The notes under the pieces are model-generated. The model saw only the letters and a program-made list of their open reading frames with translations, had not been told where the DNA came from and ran no database searches. A stretch of 41,435 bases of DNA from a virus: IMG/VR virus record IMGVR_UViG_3300010885_067782, positions 1-41,435 of that record, one strand, 5' to 3'. Shown one piece after another: positions 1 to 7,873 of this stretch; position 1 is the first letter of the stretch, and the number at the start of each line of letters is the position of its first letter. The translations under genes and the position numbers were made by a program.

Positions 1-7
1 ATCAACA

Positions 8-148
8 ATGAGTCGTCAAGAATGGCAGATATTAAGCAGACACTTTCCTAATTATTTGGCCTGCCCTTATTCATGGGCCGGGGTGATATTCGGAAGTGTA
101 TCTGGTGTATTGTTATTGGAGATTATCCTGCATTTTTGTTCGAGATAA
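8..148 (+). CDS. small membrane protein, possibly truncated at the left edge
   Basis: A 46-residue frame is open from the window edge through an ATG at 8 to TAA at 146-148. Because no stop lies upstream in the window, the true start may be outside it. The C-terminal half (residues about 25-43) is a hydrophobic, Gly/Val/Leu-rich stretch consistent with one membrane helix; the N-terminal half is polar. The next gene starts 3 nt downstream, so it looks like the first visible member of the + strand membrane-protein cluster. I do not recognise the family. Confidence 0.45.
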   Translation: MSRQEWQILSRHFPNYLACPYSWAGVIFGSVSGVLLLEIILHFCSR

Positions 149-151
149 TCC

Positions 152-433
152 ATGGATATGTTCTTTAAGCTAGTAGCCGACGTAGGTTTTCCCATAGCAG
201 CAGCCTGTGCTATGGGTTATTTCATCTTTCTAACCATCAAGTTCATCCTGGCAGGTGTCACTGGTTCGGTTAATGGACTGAAAGGTATCATCATGGCACT
301 GGACAATCGCGTCAAGACTATGAACCACGACGTCATACGAATCGACACGCTGATGTCAAATGCGCTGGGCGTAAAGCCAGATATCGATCGTATCGCAAGA
401 GCTGACGGTAAGAACGATGCGAGGCGCGACTGA
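152..433 (+). CDS. small membrane protein with coiled-coil tail, holin-like topology
   Basis: This is a 93-residue protein. Residues about 8-35 form one hydrophobic helix containing the pattern GFPIAAACAMGYFIF; the rest is a charged helix with regularly spaced hydrophobics (LDNRVKTMNHDVIRID). The gene at 691-1170 has the same layout and related words (GFPIIAAGGMGYIIY, LIDRIRMLDNDLIRLN), so the two are probable paralogues. One N-terminal helix followed by a coiled coil resembles BhlA/UviB-type phage holin-like proteins, but similarity of layout is not proof. Its stop overlaps the next start (TGATG). Confidence 0.7.
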   Translation: MDMFFKLVADVGFPIAAACAMGYFIFLTIKFILAGVTGSVNGLKGIIMALDNRVKTMNHDVIRIDTLMSNALGVKPDIDRIARADGKNDARRD

Positions 434-543
434 TGGATTGGATGATTGATCATACACCTCAGATAGTTGGATGTATTTTCTTTTGTGGTATAGTCTATAT
501 GCTTTTGGAAGAACTAATGAACAAGAAGAACAAACATGATTGA
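433..543 (+). CDS. 36-residue membrane peptide
   Basis: The ATG at 433 shares its A with the stop of the preceding gene (TGATG), a typical translational-coupling arrangement. The product has a short polar start, one hydrophobic helix (residues about 11-26, two Cys) and a Lys-rich end (NKKNKHD). The next gene begins inside its last codons at 536. No family is recognised. Support comes from the unbroken chain of start/stop overlaps on both sides, the membrane character shared with the neighbours, and the lack of any other frame here. Confidence 0.55.
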   Translation: MDWMIDHTPQIVGCIFFCGIVYMLLEELMNKKNKHD

Positions 544-691
544 TACTATCAAAACACATTTTAACAATGACGTCAAGCTGATAAAACAGGCTTGGGAAAA
601 CATGGATACACTCAGCCATATATTAGTGATCATGTTCATAACACTGATCTTTATGGTCACTGATAAGATTGCACATGGGATCCACTTCTGA
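536..691 (+). CDS. 51-residue single-pass membrane protein
   Basis: Starts at ATG 536, overlapping the end of the previous gene by 8 nt, and stops with TGA at 689-691 overlapping the next ATG. The N-terminal 25 residues are amphipathic and charged; residues about 29-42 (ILVIMFITLIFMV) form one membrane helix, followed by a short tail with His and Lys. The function is unknown. Its place in the chain of coupled membrane genes suggests that these products are made together in a fixed ratio. Confidence 0.55.
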   Translation: MIDTIKTHFNNDVKLIKQAWENMDTLSHILVIMFITLIFMVTDKIAHGIHF

Positions 692-1170
692 TGGATATCG
701 CAGAACTAGTCAATAAGTTTGGTTTTCCCATCATCGCCGCAGGCGGCATGGGCTACATCATCTATACCATCTGGATATGGGCCACAGTGGAAGTGAAACC
801 TGTTCTATCCGAGGCTAACACGGTTCTCATCGCGCTCATCGACCGCATACGCATGTTGGACAACGATCTCATACGTCTCAACCAAAAGCTGAACATCGTG
901 CTACAGTTGCGCGGCAAGCAGATAGAATCAGATCGTCATCTGGAAGATGTCAAAACCAGTGCAGAAGCACAGAAGAAAGAATTGGAAGCTGCCGCTCAAC
1001 AACGCAAAGCAGCAGAAGAATTAGCACATAACCACACCATAGATGTGCAACCCAATGGCACAGTTAGCGTCACAGACACACATGGTGACGAAACTGTGAA
1101 AGTGAATGTCATGCCTCAAGAACCCAAGGAAAAAATCAATGGCACAACCAATAAACGAAACTCAAGTTAA
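691..1170 (+). CDS. membrane-anchored coiled-coil protein, paralogue of 152-433
   Basis: The 159-residue product starts with a helix-forming anchor (residues about 10-33, GFPIIAAGGMGYIIYTIWIW). This is followed by a coiled coil (about 45-115) rich in Leu, Gln, Glu and Ala, and a polar tail with Thr/Val-rich character. The anchor and first coiled-coil segment match the layout and several words of the 93-residue gene at 152-433, pointing to duplication. Start and stop overlap both neighbours. Holin-like or spanin-like scaffolding roles fit the topology, but no diagnostic motif is visible. Confidence 0.7.
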   Translation: MDIAELVNKFGFPIIAAGGMGYIIYTIWIWATVEVKPVLSEANTVLIALIDRIRMLDNDLIRLNQKLNIVLQLRGKQIESDRHLEDVKTSAEAQKKELEAAAQQRKAAEELAHNHTIDVQPNGTVSVTDTHGDETVKVNVMPQEPKEKINGTTNKRNSS

Positions 1171-1414
1171 AGACGTAGCAGACGCCAGAACAAAACAACA
1201 TGAATTGCTACATGGTGATGACAAACATGCAGCACACTTCATCTATTGGTTCAGCTGGTTTTGGAGTGCTGTCAGTGCATTATATTTCTTCGCTGTGACA
1301 TTCCTGCCCATGCCCAAAGACAGTCAACACTTTGCAGACATCATATTGGGTTTCCTGTTGGGCACAGCAGTGGCCACTATAATCGGTTACTTCTTTGGTA
1401 ACAGCAAGGAATAA
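1139..1414 (+). CDS. two-helix membrane protein, holin-like
   Basis: I chose the ATG at 1139 (91 residues) rather than an in-frame ATG at 1106, because AAGGA lies 8 nt upstream and this start gives only a short overlap with the preceding gene. A polar N-terminus with many His and Asp is followed by two hydrophobic segments (residues about 36-56 and 64-86), the second with small residues (GFLLGTAVATIIGYFFG). Size and two-helix topology are like a class II holin. Similar two-helix proteins are, from memory, common in marine phages; the exact family is not identified. Confidence 0.65.
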   Translation: MAQPINETQVKDVADARTKQHELLHGDDKHAAHFIYWFSWFWSAVSALYFFAVTFLPMPKDSQHFADIILGFLLGTAVATIIGYFFGNSKE

Positions 1415-1545
1415 TGATGAATTATGGTAACATACACGATTTGTGGGCATTTGGATATCGTCTACCTATAAATGATGCTATTTTCATGGGCACCATGGCT
1501 GCATTGTTATTTGTAGCACTTATATGCATAGTGTTTAAAATCTAA
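1414..1545 (+). CDS. 43-residue membrane peptide
   Basis: The start ATG uses the last A of the preceding TAA stop. The peptide has a polar first half and one hydrophobic helix (residues about 26-42, TMAALLFVALICIVF). It ends at TAA 1543-1545, 18 nt before the next gene. It is supported mainly by the overlap chain and the membrane character shared with its neighbours. Confidence 0.5.
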   Translation: MMNYGNIHDLWAFGYRLPINDAIFMGTMAALLFVALICIVFKI

Positions 1546-1563
1546 TAGTTAATAAATATTTGC

Positions 1564-1989
1564 ATGGCAATTCAAGACATGGATCCCGAAAAAGCATTAA
1601 AGACTGGTGAGAAATGGGGCAAGACTCTCGCTTCAGCTATCTTTGGTGTTACTGATGTACTGCGTGACGGCAAGAATATGAAATCAGCCGCCAACGCTAA
1701 GATGAAACAGCAGAATGCTCTGACTGCTGCCAACAATGCAGTCATCAAAGCTAAAAATGAAGCCTACTTGAAGCAGAAACAAGAAGAAGCGTTCATGAAG
1801 ATGAGCCACAGTGAACGCGAAGCCTATAAGAAGATCATGAAAGAACAGCGCATCGCATCCACTGTGAAGCAGGCACAGCACGATGAGATGATCAGCGTGG
1901 GTCATATATTATTGATCATATTCGGTGTCGCAATCATAGCTGTAGCGGCATTCTTTGGTGCAGTGGCATTTGGTGTGATCCACAGATAA
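1564..1989 (+). CDS. coiled-coil protein with C-terminal membrane anchor
   Basis: This 141-residue protein has a long charged helical region (residues about 35-110, rich in Ala, Lys, Gln, Glu) and a single hydrophobic C-terminal helix (about 112-136), that is, a tail-anchored layout opposite to the 691-1170 protein. No clear Shine-Dalgarno precedes the ATG; the upstream stretch is AT-rich (TTAATAAATATT). The function is unknown. In the context of holin-like genes it could be part of a lysis or membrane-remodelling set, which is inference from topology only. Confidence 0.65.
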   Translation: MAIQDMDPEKALKTGEKWGKTLASAIFGVTDVLRDGKNMKSAANAKMKQQNALTAANNAVIKAKNEAYLKQKQEEAFMKMSHSEREAYKKIMKEQRIASTVKQAQHDEMISVGHILLIIFGVAIIAVAAFFGAVAFGVIHR

Positions 1990-2011
1990 GTAATCTAAAA
2001 GGATCAACGAT

Positions 2012-2611
2012 ATGGCACTGGGTGACGCAATTCTAAAACAACTGAGTAAAAAAGCAGACCAAGTGGGAGAAAATCCCACAGGTGGTATCAAAAGCAAAGC
2101 AGCACTTATCATCAGTATATTTGCTGCCATTTACAGTTTCGATGCCTTTATAGGCAGCACACTCAGCAGCCGTATCCTAAACGAAACAATTCACCTGAAC
2201 GATGTTTATAGTTTTTACCAGGCCAAGAGCATAAAGCAAAGCCTATATCAGATGGCAGCTGATGATCTGGAAATGGTACTGGAAGATAAAAATATGGCAT
2301 CTGGTCCACGTGAACAACTGACAGCCAGACTGAACAAATATAAAGCAGCTATCGCCAGATATGAATCAGATCCTGCTACAGGGGAAGGCAAAAAAGAACT
2401 GTTGGCAAATGCGAAACAAATCGAAGCCGACCGTGACCGTGCTAAGAAACAAGCACCCTGGATCGGCATTGCAGGCAGTGTGATGCAGATCAGTATCGTG
2501 TTGGTCACAGCCAGCATGTTGAGTGCAGGTATGCTGATGTTCTGGGCAGGATTAGCTGCACAAGCAGCAGCATTACTAATGATGGCTCAAGGTTTGTTTT
2601 TATTCTTCTGA
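2012..2611 (+). CDS. multi-pass membrane protein of unknown function
   Basis: The 199-residue product is preceded by AAGGATC about 6 nt before the ATG. It has a hydrophobic segment near residues 30-46, a long charged helical middle (about 60-148) and two strongly hydrophobic segments at the C-terminus (about 151-172 and 176-198) ending in FLFF. The last segment is Ala/Met-rich. The stop overlaps the next ATG (TGATG). No family is recognised. Confidence 0.65.
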   Translation: MALGDAILKQLSKKADQVGENPTGGIKSKAALIISIFAAIYSFDAFIGSTLSSRILNETIHLNDVYSFYQAKSIKQSLYQMAADDLEMVLEDKNMASGPREQLTARLNKYKAAIARYESDPATGEGKKELLANAKQIEADRDRAKKQAPWIGIAGSVMQISIVLVTASMLSAGMLMFWAGLAAQAAALLMMAQGLFLFF

Positions 2612-2703
2612 TGTATACTTTGAGCATAGTTTTAATCTTGTCAGGCTTAGTTCTTGCTATATCAGCAGCACTTATCTTTCACGATATATTTATTAATCAC
2701 TGA
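2611..2703 (+). CDS. 30-residue membrane peptide at the end of the cluster
   Basis: The ATG overlaps the upstream stop. Nearly the whole peptide is one hydrophobic helix (residues about 4-26, including ILSGLVLAISAALIF) with a short polar end. Its last 11 nt overlap the 3' end of the convergent minus-strand hydrolase gene. It is short enough to be a chance frame, but the coupling overlap and composition match the rest of the cluster. Confidence 0.45.
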   Translation: MYTLSIVLILSGLVLAISAALIFHDIFINH

Positions 2704-3253
2704 CAAATTTTTTAATCAATTTAATACAATCGTCGTGTTGCATTATTTCAGCATGGTTTGCAGATATTTCATGAACCTCTCCCACTGACCAACCTCTCTG
2801 AGTCTTGAGGCTGACCACACCGTCGTTCTCGTCGAACATGTAGGGGTTGAATCCACGGGTGGTAATAACATGTTGAACAGGCATCGGATAAGCCGCCCTA
2901 TGTAGGTCATTGACAAATCGACCATTCCGCGCCAACTCCCTGATGAAGCTGCTGCGGCTCATGTACTGTTGCGCCATGCTTACATCCAAACCATCCAATG
3001 GGCTTGCAATGGTAGTTATGCTTTTTACATGATAATGCCCAGCTAGAAACAATGCTATCATTCCACCCATACTATGTCCTACAACATGACAGGGCTCTAG
3101 GATAGCGTCCACTGCACGTTCGCACACTTGTTGGAAATCATTTATGTCATCACTATAATCAAACATCTGCCATTCAACGCCTTTTAATTTATGGCAAGCA
3201 TAATTGAATATGGTTGGTGTGCTGAAAGCACCATGTATAGCTAAGATTTTCAC
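2693..3253 (-). CDS. alpha/beta hydrolase (lipase/esterase-like)
   Basis: A 186-residue single-domain hydrolase. Visible elements are the oxyanion-region motif HGAF (residues 7-10), the nucleophile elbow GHSMGG with Ser61, a probable acid in DENDGVV (Asp144) and a probable catalytic His167 (ANHAEIM). It has no signal peptide, so it should act in the cytoplasm. The start codon is GTG, overlapping the stop of the radical SAM gene (GTGA), so it is translationally coupled. It is the last gene of the unit that begins with csgF. The substrate cannot be told from sequence; it resembles small lipase-type hydrolases. Confidence 0.85.
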   Translation of the reverse strand: MKILAIHGAFSTPTIFNYACHKLKGVEWQMFDYSDDINDFQQVCERAVDAILEPCHVVGHSMGGMIALFLAGHYHVKSITTIASPLDGLDVSMAQQYMSRSSFIRELARNGRFVNDLHRAAYPMPVQHVITTRGFNPYMFDENDGVVSLKTQRGWSVGEVHEISANHAEIMQHDDCIKLIKKFVSD

Positions 3254-4116
3254 CCTTTACTCCCGCACCATTTCAGGCACTTATCCTTCCATTGTCCAGA
3301 AGAAAAATCTTTTGGTATATCTTGCTCAAGATAATCACTGTCGGGATAGTAGCAGCAAGAGCTCAATTTACCTTCATAACTTAAAAACAAACTGGGATAA
3401 GACAAATGCATACAATTTTCTATTTTAACATGATCGTTTGTATGCACATAGGTGTCAAATGGATCTCCCTTGTGCCTATCATAATTGTTTTGCTTATCCC
3501 AAGGTAAAATATCTATAGGTTCACCTGTTTTATAGTGTCTAGCACTACTGGGATAACGAGCATTTTTTACTAGCTCTATCCTTTTAAATCCTAATTTTTG
3601 ACTGGTCTTTATCACATCTTTTAACTGATGTTGGTTATGTTTAAAAGGTATAAATTGCCATACTGCTGTTCCACCAGATTTTATAAATGCTGTGGCATTG
3701 GCGATTATCTTGTTGTAATCTGTATTTTGTCTGTATACACTGTGAGTATCTGATAAACCATCTAATGTGAACCATACTTCATGATTTATATTTTTTAATT
3801 TAACTGCTAGATTACGCCACCAGTCCTCTGTTTTAAGGCTTCCATTAGTATGTATCTGTATATGTCTGATGCCTTTATTCAATACCAATTCCAAACTGGA
3901 TAAAAAATTAGTAGCTGCTATGGCATCGCCACGGTAACCGCAATATTGCACTGTTTCCAATTGGGGAAATTGATCCAAAACTTGTGCAAGCCTATCTAGA
4001 TCTAGATCAGCTTCGACAAAACCTTCTACTAATCCATATCCCTTGTCATTACGTGGACATACAGGGCAACTGGCATTACATCGGCTAGTTTGTTCTAGAT
4101 GTAACCATTTTATCAT
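3250..4116 (-). CDS. radical SAM protein with C-terminal Cys cluster
   Basis: The 288-residue protein carries the 4Fe-4S/SAM motif CNASCPVC (Cys13, Cys17, Cys20) right at the N-terminus. It continues with a half-barrel pattern (YCGYRGDA, HIQIHTNGS, WFTLDGL). The C-terminal region has several Cys (ENCMHL, KLSSCCYY, DKCLKWCG), as in SPASM/twitch-type auxiliary cluster domains. Such enzymes often modify peptides or sugars. It overlaps both neighbours by 4 nt (ATGA/GTGA), between the adenylate cyclase and the hydrolase, so co-expression is strongly implied. Whether it modifies a curli-locus product is speculation. Confidence 0.85.
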   Translation of the reverse strand: MIKWLHLEQTSRCNASCPVCPRNDKGYGLVEGFVEADLDLDRLAQVLDQFPQLETVQYCGYRGDAIAATNFLSSLELVLNKGIRHIQIHTNGSLKTEDWWRNLAVKLKNINHEVWFTLDGLSDTHSVYRQNTDYNKIIANATAFIKSGGTAVWQFIPFKHNQHQLKDVIKTSQKLGFKRIELVKNARYPSSARHYKTGEPIDILPWDKQNNYDRHKGDPFDTYVHTNDHVKIENCMHLSYPSLFLSYEGKLSSCCYYPDSDYLEQDIPKDFSSGQWKDKCLKWCGSKG

Positions 4117-6200
4117 TTAGTATTAGTCCTGAATACGCCATCCCAATCAGCACCTGGAGGATTGGCGATATATTCGTCACAGCGTTCCTGCCACATCTCA
4201 TAATAGTGATCCATCTGACCTTTAAATGCACCCATCAGATCCTTGGCCATGTTCTTGGCAACAGCAAATCTCTGAGCTTTGTATGCGTTCATCATGGTCA
4301 CATGATTGATCTTGGCCTGATTCCATTCAGGCTTGTTAGCACCCTCAGTGTTCAATACCGTGAAGATGTCCACGCCTTCTTTCTTGCCTTTAACCGCCAA
4401 GCAGTCCAAGGGGAGCGTGAAAAAATACGTTTTGACATATTCGTTGGTCTTGGGCCCGATGACCATGGCCACATGGTATGGCTTTGACTGACCCTCCAAT
4501 CTACTAGCCAGATTAACCCCATCACCAAGACAGGTGTAATCGAACCGCTGACTACTGCCCATATTACCGACGACAACAGTATCGGTGTTAATGCCCAATC
4601 CCATCCCAAAAGGAGGAATTCCCTCTGCTGTGACTTCTTTGTTGAATGCATCTAAACTTCCTAACATCTCTAGTGCTGTGCGAACAGCGTTCTTGGCATG
4701 AGCCGCATCGTCTAACGGTGCGTTCCAGAATGCCATCTGTGCGTCACCGATATACTTGTCCAACGTGCCTTCGTTTTCGATGATCTTAGCAGTCATAGCA
4801 GTCATATAACGATTCATTATCTTTGTCAAGCCCTGAACGTCTTTACCATAATGTTCACTGATGGTGGTAAACCCACGCACGTCTGTGAACATGATGCTTA
4901 GTTCTCTGCTGTCTCCCCCCAGCTTGAGCAAGTCTGGATTCTCCTGCAGCTTTTCCACCATCTTGGGACTTAGATAAGTTCCAAACTGTTTCTTTATCTG
5001 TTGCTTGAGTCTGAATTCTCGAACAAAATTGTTAAAAACACATTGGAAAAATACAAGACTACCAGAGACCAAAAGATAGCTGGCATCCAGGAGATAATTT
5101 CCATTATCGAATAGACTATTGTGTACATATATTATTCCACCTATTAGTATAGCATATAGCGGCAGTGTTGTCTTTATTCCAGCACGTGGAACGATTATGA
5201 TAAGCAATATGCTTATCAGAACCAGGGCTGCCAGCTCTGCCAAATCAGCCCAAGCTGGGCGGCTTATCGTAGTGCCGGATATCAGAGTTTGTAATGCCTG
5301 AGCTTGCAGATCATGAGCATATATTTCACCTCTGGGTGTACCAATAACTGTACCCAAACCTTCAGCAGTTAAACCAACGATGACGATCTTGTCTGTGAGT
5401 TCTGTTTTACTGGTATCATTTAATAAATCAATGGCTTCCACACGCTCGAACTTGCTGTTCTGACTGAGCCATATGCGACCGTTATTGTCTGTGGCGATAG
5501 TGGGAAACTGTGGTATACGAACCGCTTCTATGCCAGCTTCGCCAGTCTTGATCTGATAGCTGGGATCGCTGGTTGCCACACGGATGATTTCCAGTGGAAA
5601 ACTGGGATATAGTTCACCAGCCAATCTGACAATCATGGGCATACGGCGCACAACACCATCTATTTCAGGTGTGGTAGCGATTACGCCCACACCATCTGCT
5701 GCTGTGGCTAATGCAGGAATAGGACTGACTCCGCCCCGCCATGTGAATGTCCAGGGCGCAGGATCTTCTCCAATTTTAGCAACACCACGGCGAACAGAGT
5801 CTGGTTGTTGTCCTTTGACACTCACAGTCTGGGCAATCACGACGCCATTGTCTTTCAATTTTGCTGCAAAATCAGCATCGCCACCCATGCGGTCGTTTTC
5901 ACTGAACAACACGTTGTATGCTATCACGGTGGCATTTTTTTCACGTAATTTTTCTATCAGATCGGCAAACTTGTCACGTCGGGGTGGCCATTGCCCCCAT
6001 GCTTTTAGTGTGGGTTCGCCTATGTCAATCAACACGATGTCTTTGCTGACTTCTTGTGGTTGGCTGGTCATCAGATAGTCGAAGTCTTTCAACCTCAGGG
6101 TTTTAACCAGTGATGGATCTGTATATCTGACAAATAATAATGCTGTGGCTATGATGATCACCGCGCCAGTGCCAGTGATCCAGTTGATGTATTTTTCCAT
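4113..6200 (-). CDS. CHASE2-domain class III adenylate cyclase, membrane-bound
   Basis: 695 residues. Helix 1 spans about 8-26; an extracytoplasmic CHASE2 sensor follows (about 35-310: FDYLMTSQP, VLIDIGEPTL, VIAYNVLFSE, EIYAHDLQAQAL). Three membrane helices lie at about 317-393 and the class III cyclase domain at about 430-620. Catalytic residues are all present: metal Asp440 (FTDVRGFT) and Asp486 (DKYIGD), adenine-selecting Lys482 and Asp560 (LGDGVNLASR), transition-state Asn563 and Arg567. This predicts an active ATP cyclase making cAMP under control of a periplasmic signal. A good RBS (AAGGGG) precedes the ATG. CHASE2 cyclases next to FecR proteins are known in bacteria; here the pair sits in a phage curli-like operon. 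Confidence 0.93.
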   Translation of the reverse strand: MEKYINWITGTGAVIIIATALLFVRYTDPSLVKTLRLKDFDYLMTSQPQEVSKDIVLIDIGEPTLKAWGQWPPRRDKFADLIEKLREKNATVIAYNVLFSENDRMGGDADFAAKLKDNGVVIAQTVSVKGQQPDSVRRGVAKIGEDPAPWTFTWRGGVSPIPALATAADGVGVIATTPEIDGVVRRMPMIVRLAGELYPSFPLEIIRVATSDPSYQIKTGEAGIEAVRIPQFPTIATDNNGRIWLSQNSKFERVEAIDLLNDTSKTELTDKIVIVGLTAEGLGTVIGTPRGEIYAHDLQAQALQTLISGTTISRPAWADLAELAALVLISILLIIIVPRAGIKTTLPLYAILIGGIIYVHNSLFDNGNYLLDASYLLVSGSLVFFQCVFNNFVREFRLKQQIKKQFGTYLSPKMVEKLQENPDLLKLGGDSRELSIMFTDVRGFTTISEHYGKDVQGLTKIMNRYMTAMTAKIIENEGTLDKYIGDAQMAFWNAPLDDAAHAKNAVRTALEMLGSLDAFNKEVTAEGIPPFGMGLGINTDTVVVGNMGSSQRFDYTCLGDGVNLASRLEGQSKPYHVAMVIGPKTNEYVKTYFFTLPLDCLAVKGKKEGVDIFTVLNTEGANKPEWNQAKINHVTMMNAYKAQRFAVAKNMAKDLMGAFKGQMDHYYEMWQERCDEYIANPPGADWDGVFRTNTK

Positions 6201-6230
6201 ACTGGTCCCCTTGATCGTTTACTTATTATA

Positions 6231-6755
6231 TCAGTGTTTTACGTAACTGTAACCTGAGCAAGGCGGGGTAAGACATTGGATACTCATGCTGCTAGCATCA
6301 GCTGTGAGTGGATTGTCTTGTAGAGCATTGGCTGTAATGCCCGATCCCGACAGATTGAATACAAAGCTCTTGGGTGCTGAGCCAGCTTGTTGTATTGTAG
6401 CTGAGTTATTATTGTTGCTGGTAGTCTTATCCAGGTTGATGGCAGCAGTGTGATTTCCGCTACCAGTCTGGAATATATTCAAAATATTATTATTGTTGTT
6501 GGGAGCAATACTAGTGATAAAGTTAGTACCAGATTGTCCAGTAGGCGGAGTACCTATGAAAGCCATGTGAGCACCAGGACCTTCCTGGATTATAGTGAAC
6601 TGATTATTATTGCCCTGATTTAGAACAATAGCTGTCTGGTTATCGCCCATTTTCTGGTTTACAGTGATGGTATTGAGATCCCCTACCTGATCAATATAAA
6701 CTGAATCCACAGCATAAACTGGTGTGATCATTAGTAATAATAACAATCTTTTCAT
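6231..6755 (-). CDS. secreted curlin-repeat protein 2 (minor curlin-like)
   Basis: 174 residues with a short signal peptide (about 1-15, ending VYA). It has curlin-type repeats built on hydrophobic-x-Gln/Asn alternation: VYIDQVGDLNTITVNQ, IVLNQGNNNQFTIIQEG, ILNIFQTGSGNH, ATIQQAGS. Repeat spacing is less regular than in the upstream curlin, and a C-terminal tail has two Cys in a Pro context, so it may be a nucleator or anchor (CsgB-like role) rather than the main subunit. That assignment is inference. The start ATG overlaps the FecR gene stop by 4 nt. Confidence 0.8.
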   Translation of the reverse strand: MKRLLLLLMITPVYAVDSVYIDQVGDLNTITVNQKMGDNQTAIVLNQGNNNQFTIIQEGPGAHMAFIGTPPTGQSGTNFITSIAPNNNNNILNIFQTGSGNHTAAINLDKTTSNNNNSATIQQAGSAPKSFVFNLSGSGITANALQDNPLTADASSMSIQCLTPPCSGYSYVKH

Positions 6756-7873
6756 TTGCTCTGCCTTATGGTTATGACACTGCCACCTGGTTTGTTGACC
6801 TGTTGAAGTATGGGCAAACCATCTTGGTAGATGTTTACCTGAGCCGAACTATCTTTGTCAACTATGACCTGTGCAAAATGGCTAGGGGCTGCACGATACA
6901 AGTTTAGGTTGTAATCTTCCACATAATATTTGAGACCCTGTACCTTGTTGGGCTTATACTTGGGTAACATTGGATTGTCATCTTCAGCTAATGCGTTATC
7001 CAGCAAACCAGCGTTCATTAGATCGATGATATTTTCCAGGAAAGCTGAATCCAACATGTTTTGTCCCAGCCTGCTGATATCCTCCTGTAACAGATCTACA
7101 TTTAGAGCATCATATCTGAGCAGGTCTTTGTCCAGTTCGTTCTTGTCCAATATGTTCTTGCCCATCTCATCATGGGTAGCACGTTTGGGTTTGGTCAATA
7201 TCAACATATTACTTATCTGTGCATCTGTAAGTTGTAGTATAGTAGGTTTGCCTGGATTGCTTTCACGGCTCACTGTCTGAGTGCTCTGGAACATCTGATC
7301 CAATGTCACAGTCCCCATGTCTGTGGTAACTGTGATCTTACCCACCTTGCAATCTTTGGCCAGGTTCTTGTAGCCTACAGGACAACTGGGCAACAGCACG
7401 ATCAGGCTACGACCTAGTTCATCCACAGTCATACTAAAGTCAGTGCCACGAACTCCCACAGTGGCAGTGGGTGTTTCAATGCTGACACTTTGTGGATTGG
7501 CTTTAGCAATCTGACCTGATGCAAACTTAGCAGTGCCCAGAGCCATCTTGAGTCCTACCTTGCCAGCATCGCCTTTGGCAGGATCATACACAAAACTGTC
7601 TATGACCAGTTTACCATGTTCAGTTATTTTCACAGTGCTGTTGTCTTGAAAGGTGATGCTGACTTTGCTATTGGCTGTGACCACAGCATCATTCTGCTCC
7701 ACGCCTGAATCTTTGGCGCTGGGAATTACTTGTTTGTCGCGTTGAATTTCAGTAGGTCCAGTCTGTTCGGTTACCGTGCCTGCTGCTGCCTGAACATCAG
7801 TTGCCTGAACGCACAGTAATGCTGTTGTTGCTACCAACGCTCTTGATATTGACTGTTGAATCCACTGTGCCAC
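6752..7873 (-). CDS. secreted FecR-domain protein
   Basis: 373 residues. A signal peptide occupies about residues 1-29. A FecR-type beta domain follows at about 33-180 (GTVTEQTGPTEIQR, VSITFQDNSTVKITEHGKL, LKMALGTAKFASG, VSIETPTATVGVRGTDFSM), then a helical region and a C-terminal stretch with curlin-like wording (AQVNIYQDGLPILQQVN). The annotated start is GTG at 7873, overlapping the curlin gene by 77 nt; a later TTG start is possible but gives a poorer signal peptide. FecR domains sense or bind periplasmic partners; pairing with a CHASE2 cyclase two genes downstream suggests a linked envelope-signalling role. Confidence 0.85.
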   Translation of the reverse strand: MAQWIQQSISRALVATTALLCVQATDVQAAAGTVTEQTGPTEIQRDKQVIPSAKDSGVEQNDAVVTANSKVSITFQDNSTVKITEHGKLVIDSFVYDPAKGDAGKVGLKMALGTAKFASGQIAKANPQSVSIETPTATVGVRGTDFSMTVDELGRSLIVLLPSCPVGYKNLAKDCKVGKITVTTDMGTVTLDQMFQSTQTVSRESNPGKPTILQLTDAQISNMLILTKPKRATHDEMGKNILDKNELDKDLLRYDALNVDLLQEDISRLGQNMLDSAFLENIIDLMNAGLLDNALAEDDNPMLPKYKPNKVQGLKYYVEDYNLNLYRAAPSHFAQVIVDKDSSAQVNIYQDGLPILQQVNKPGGSVITIRQSK

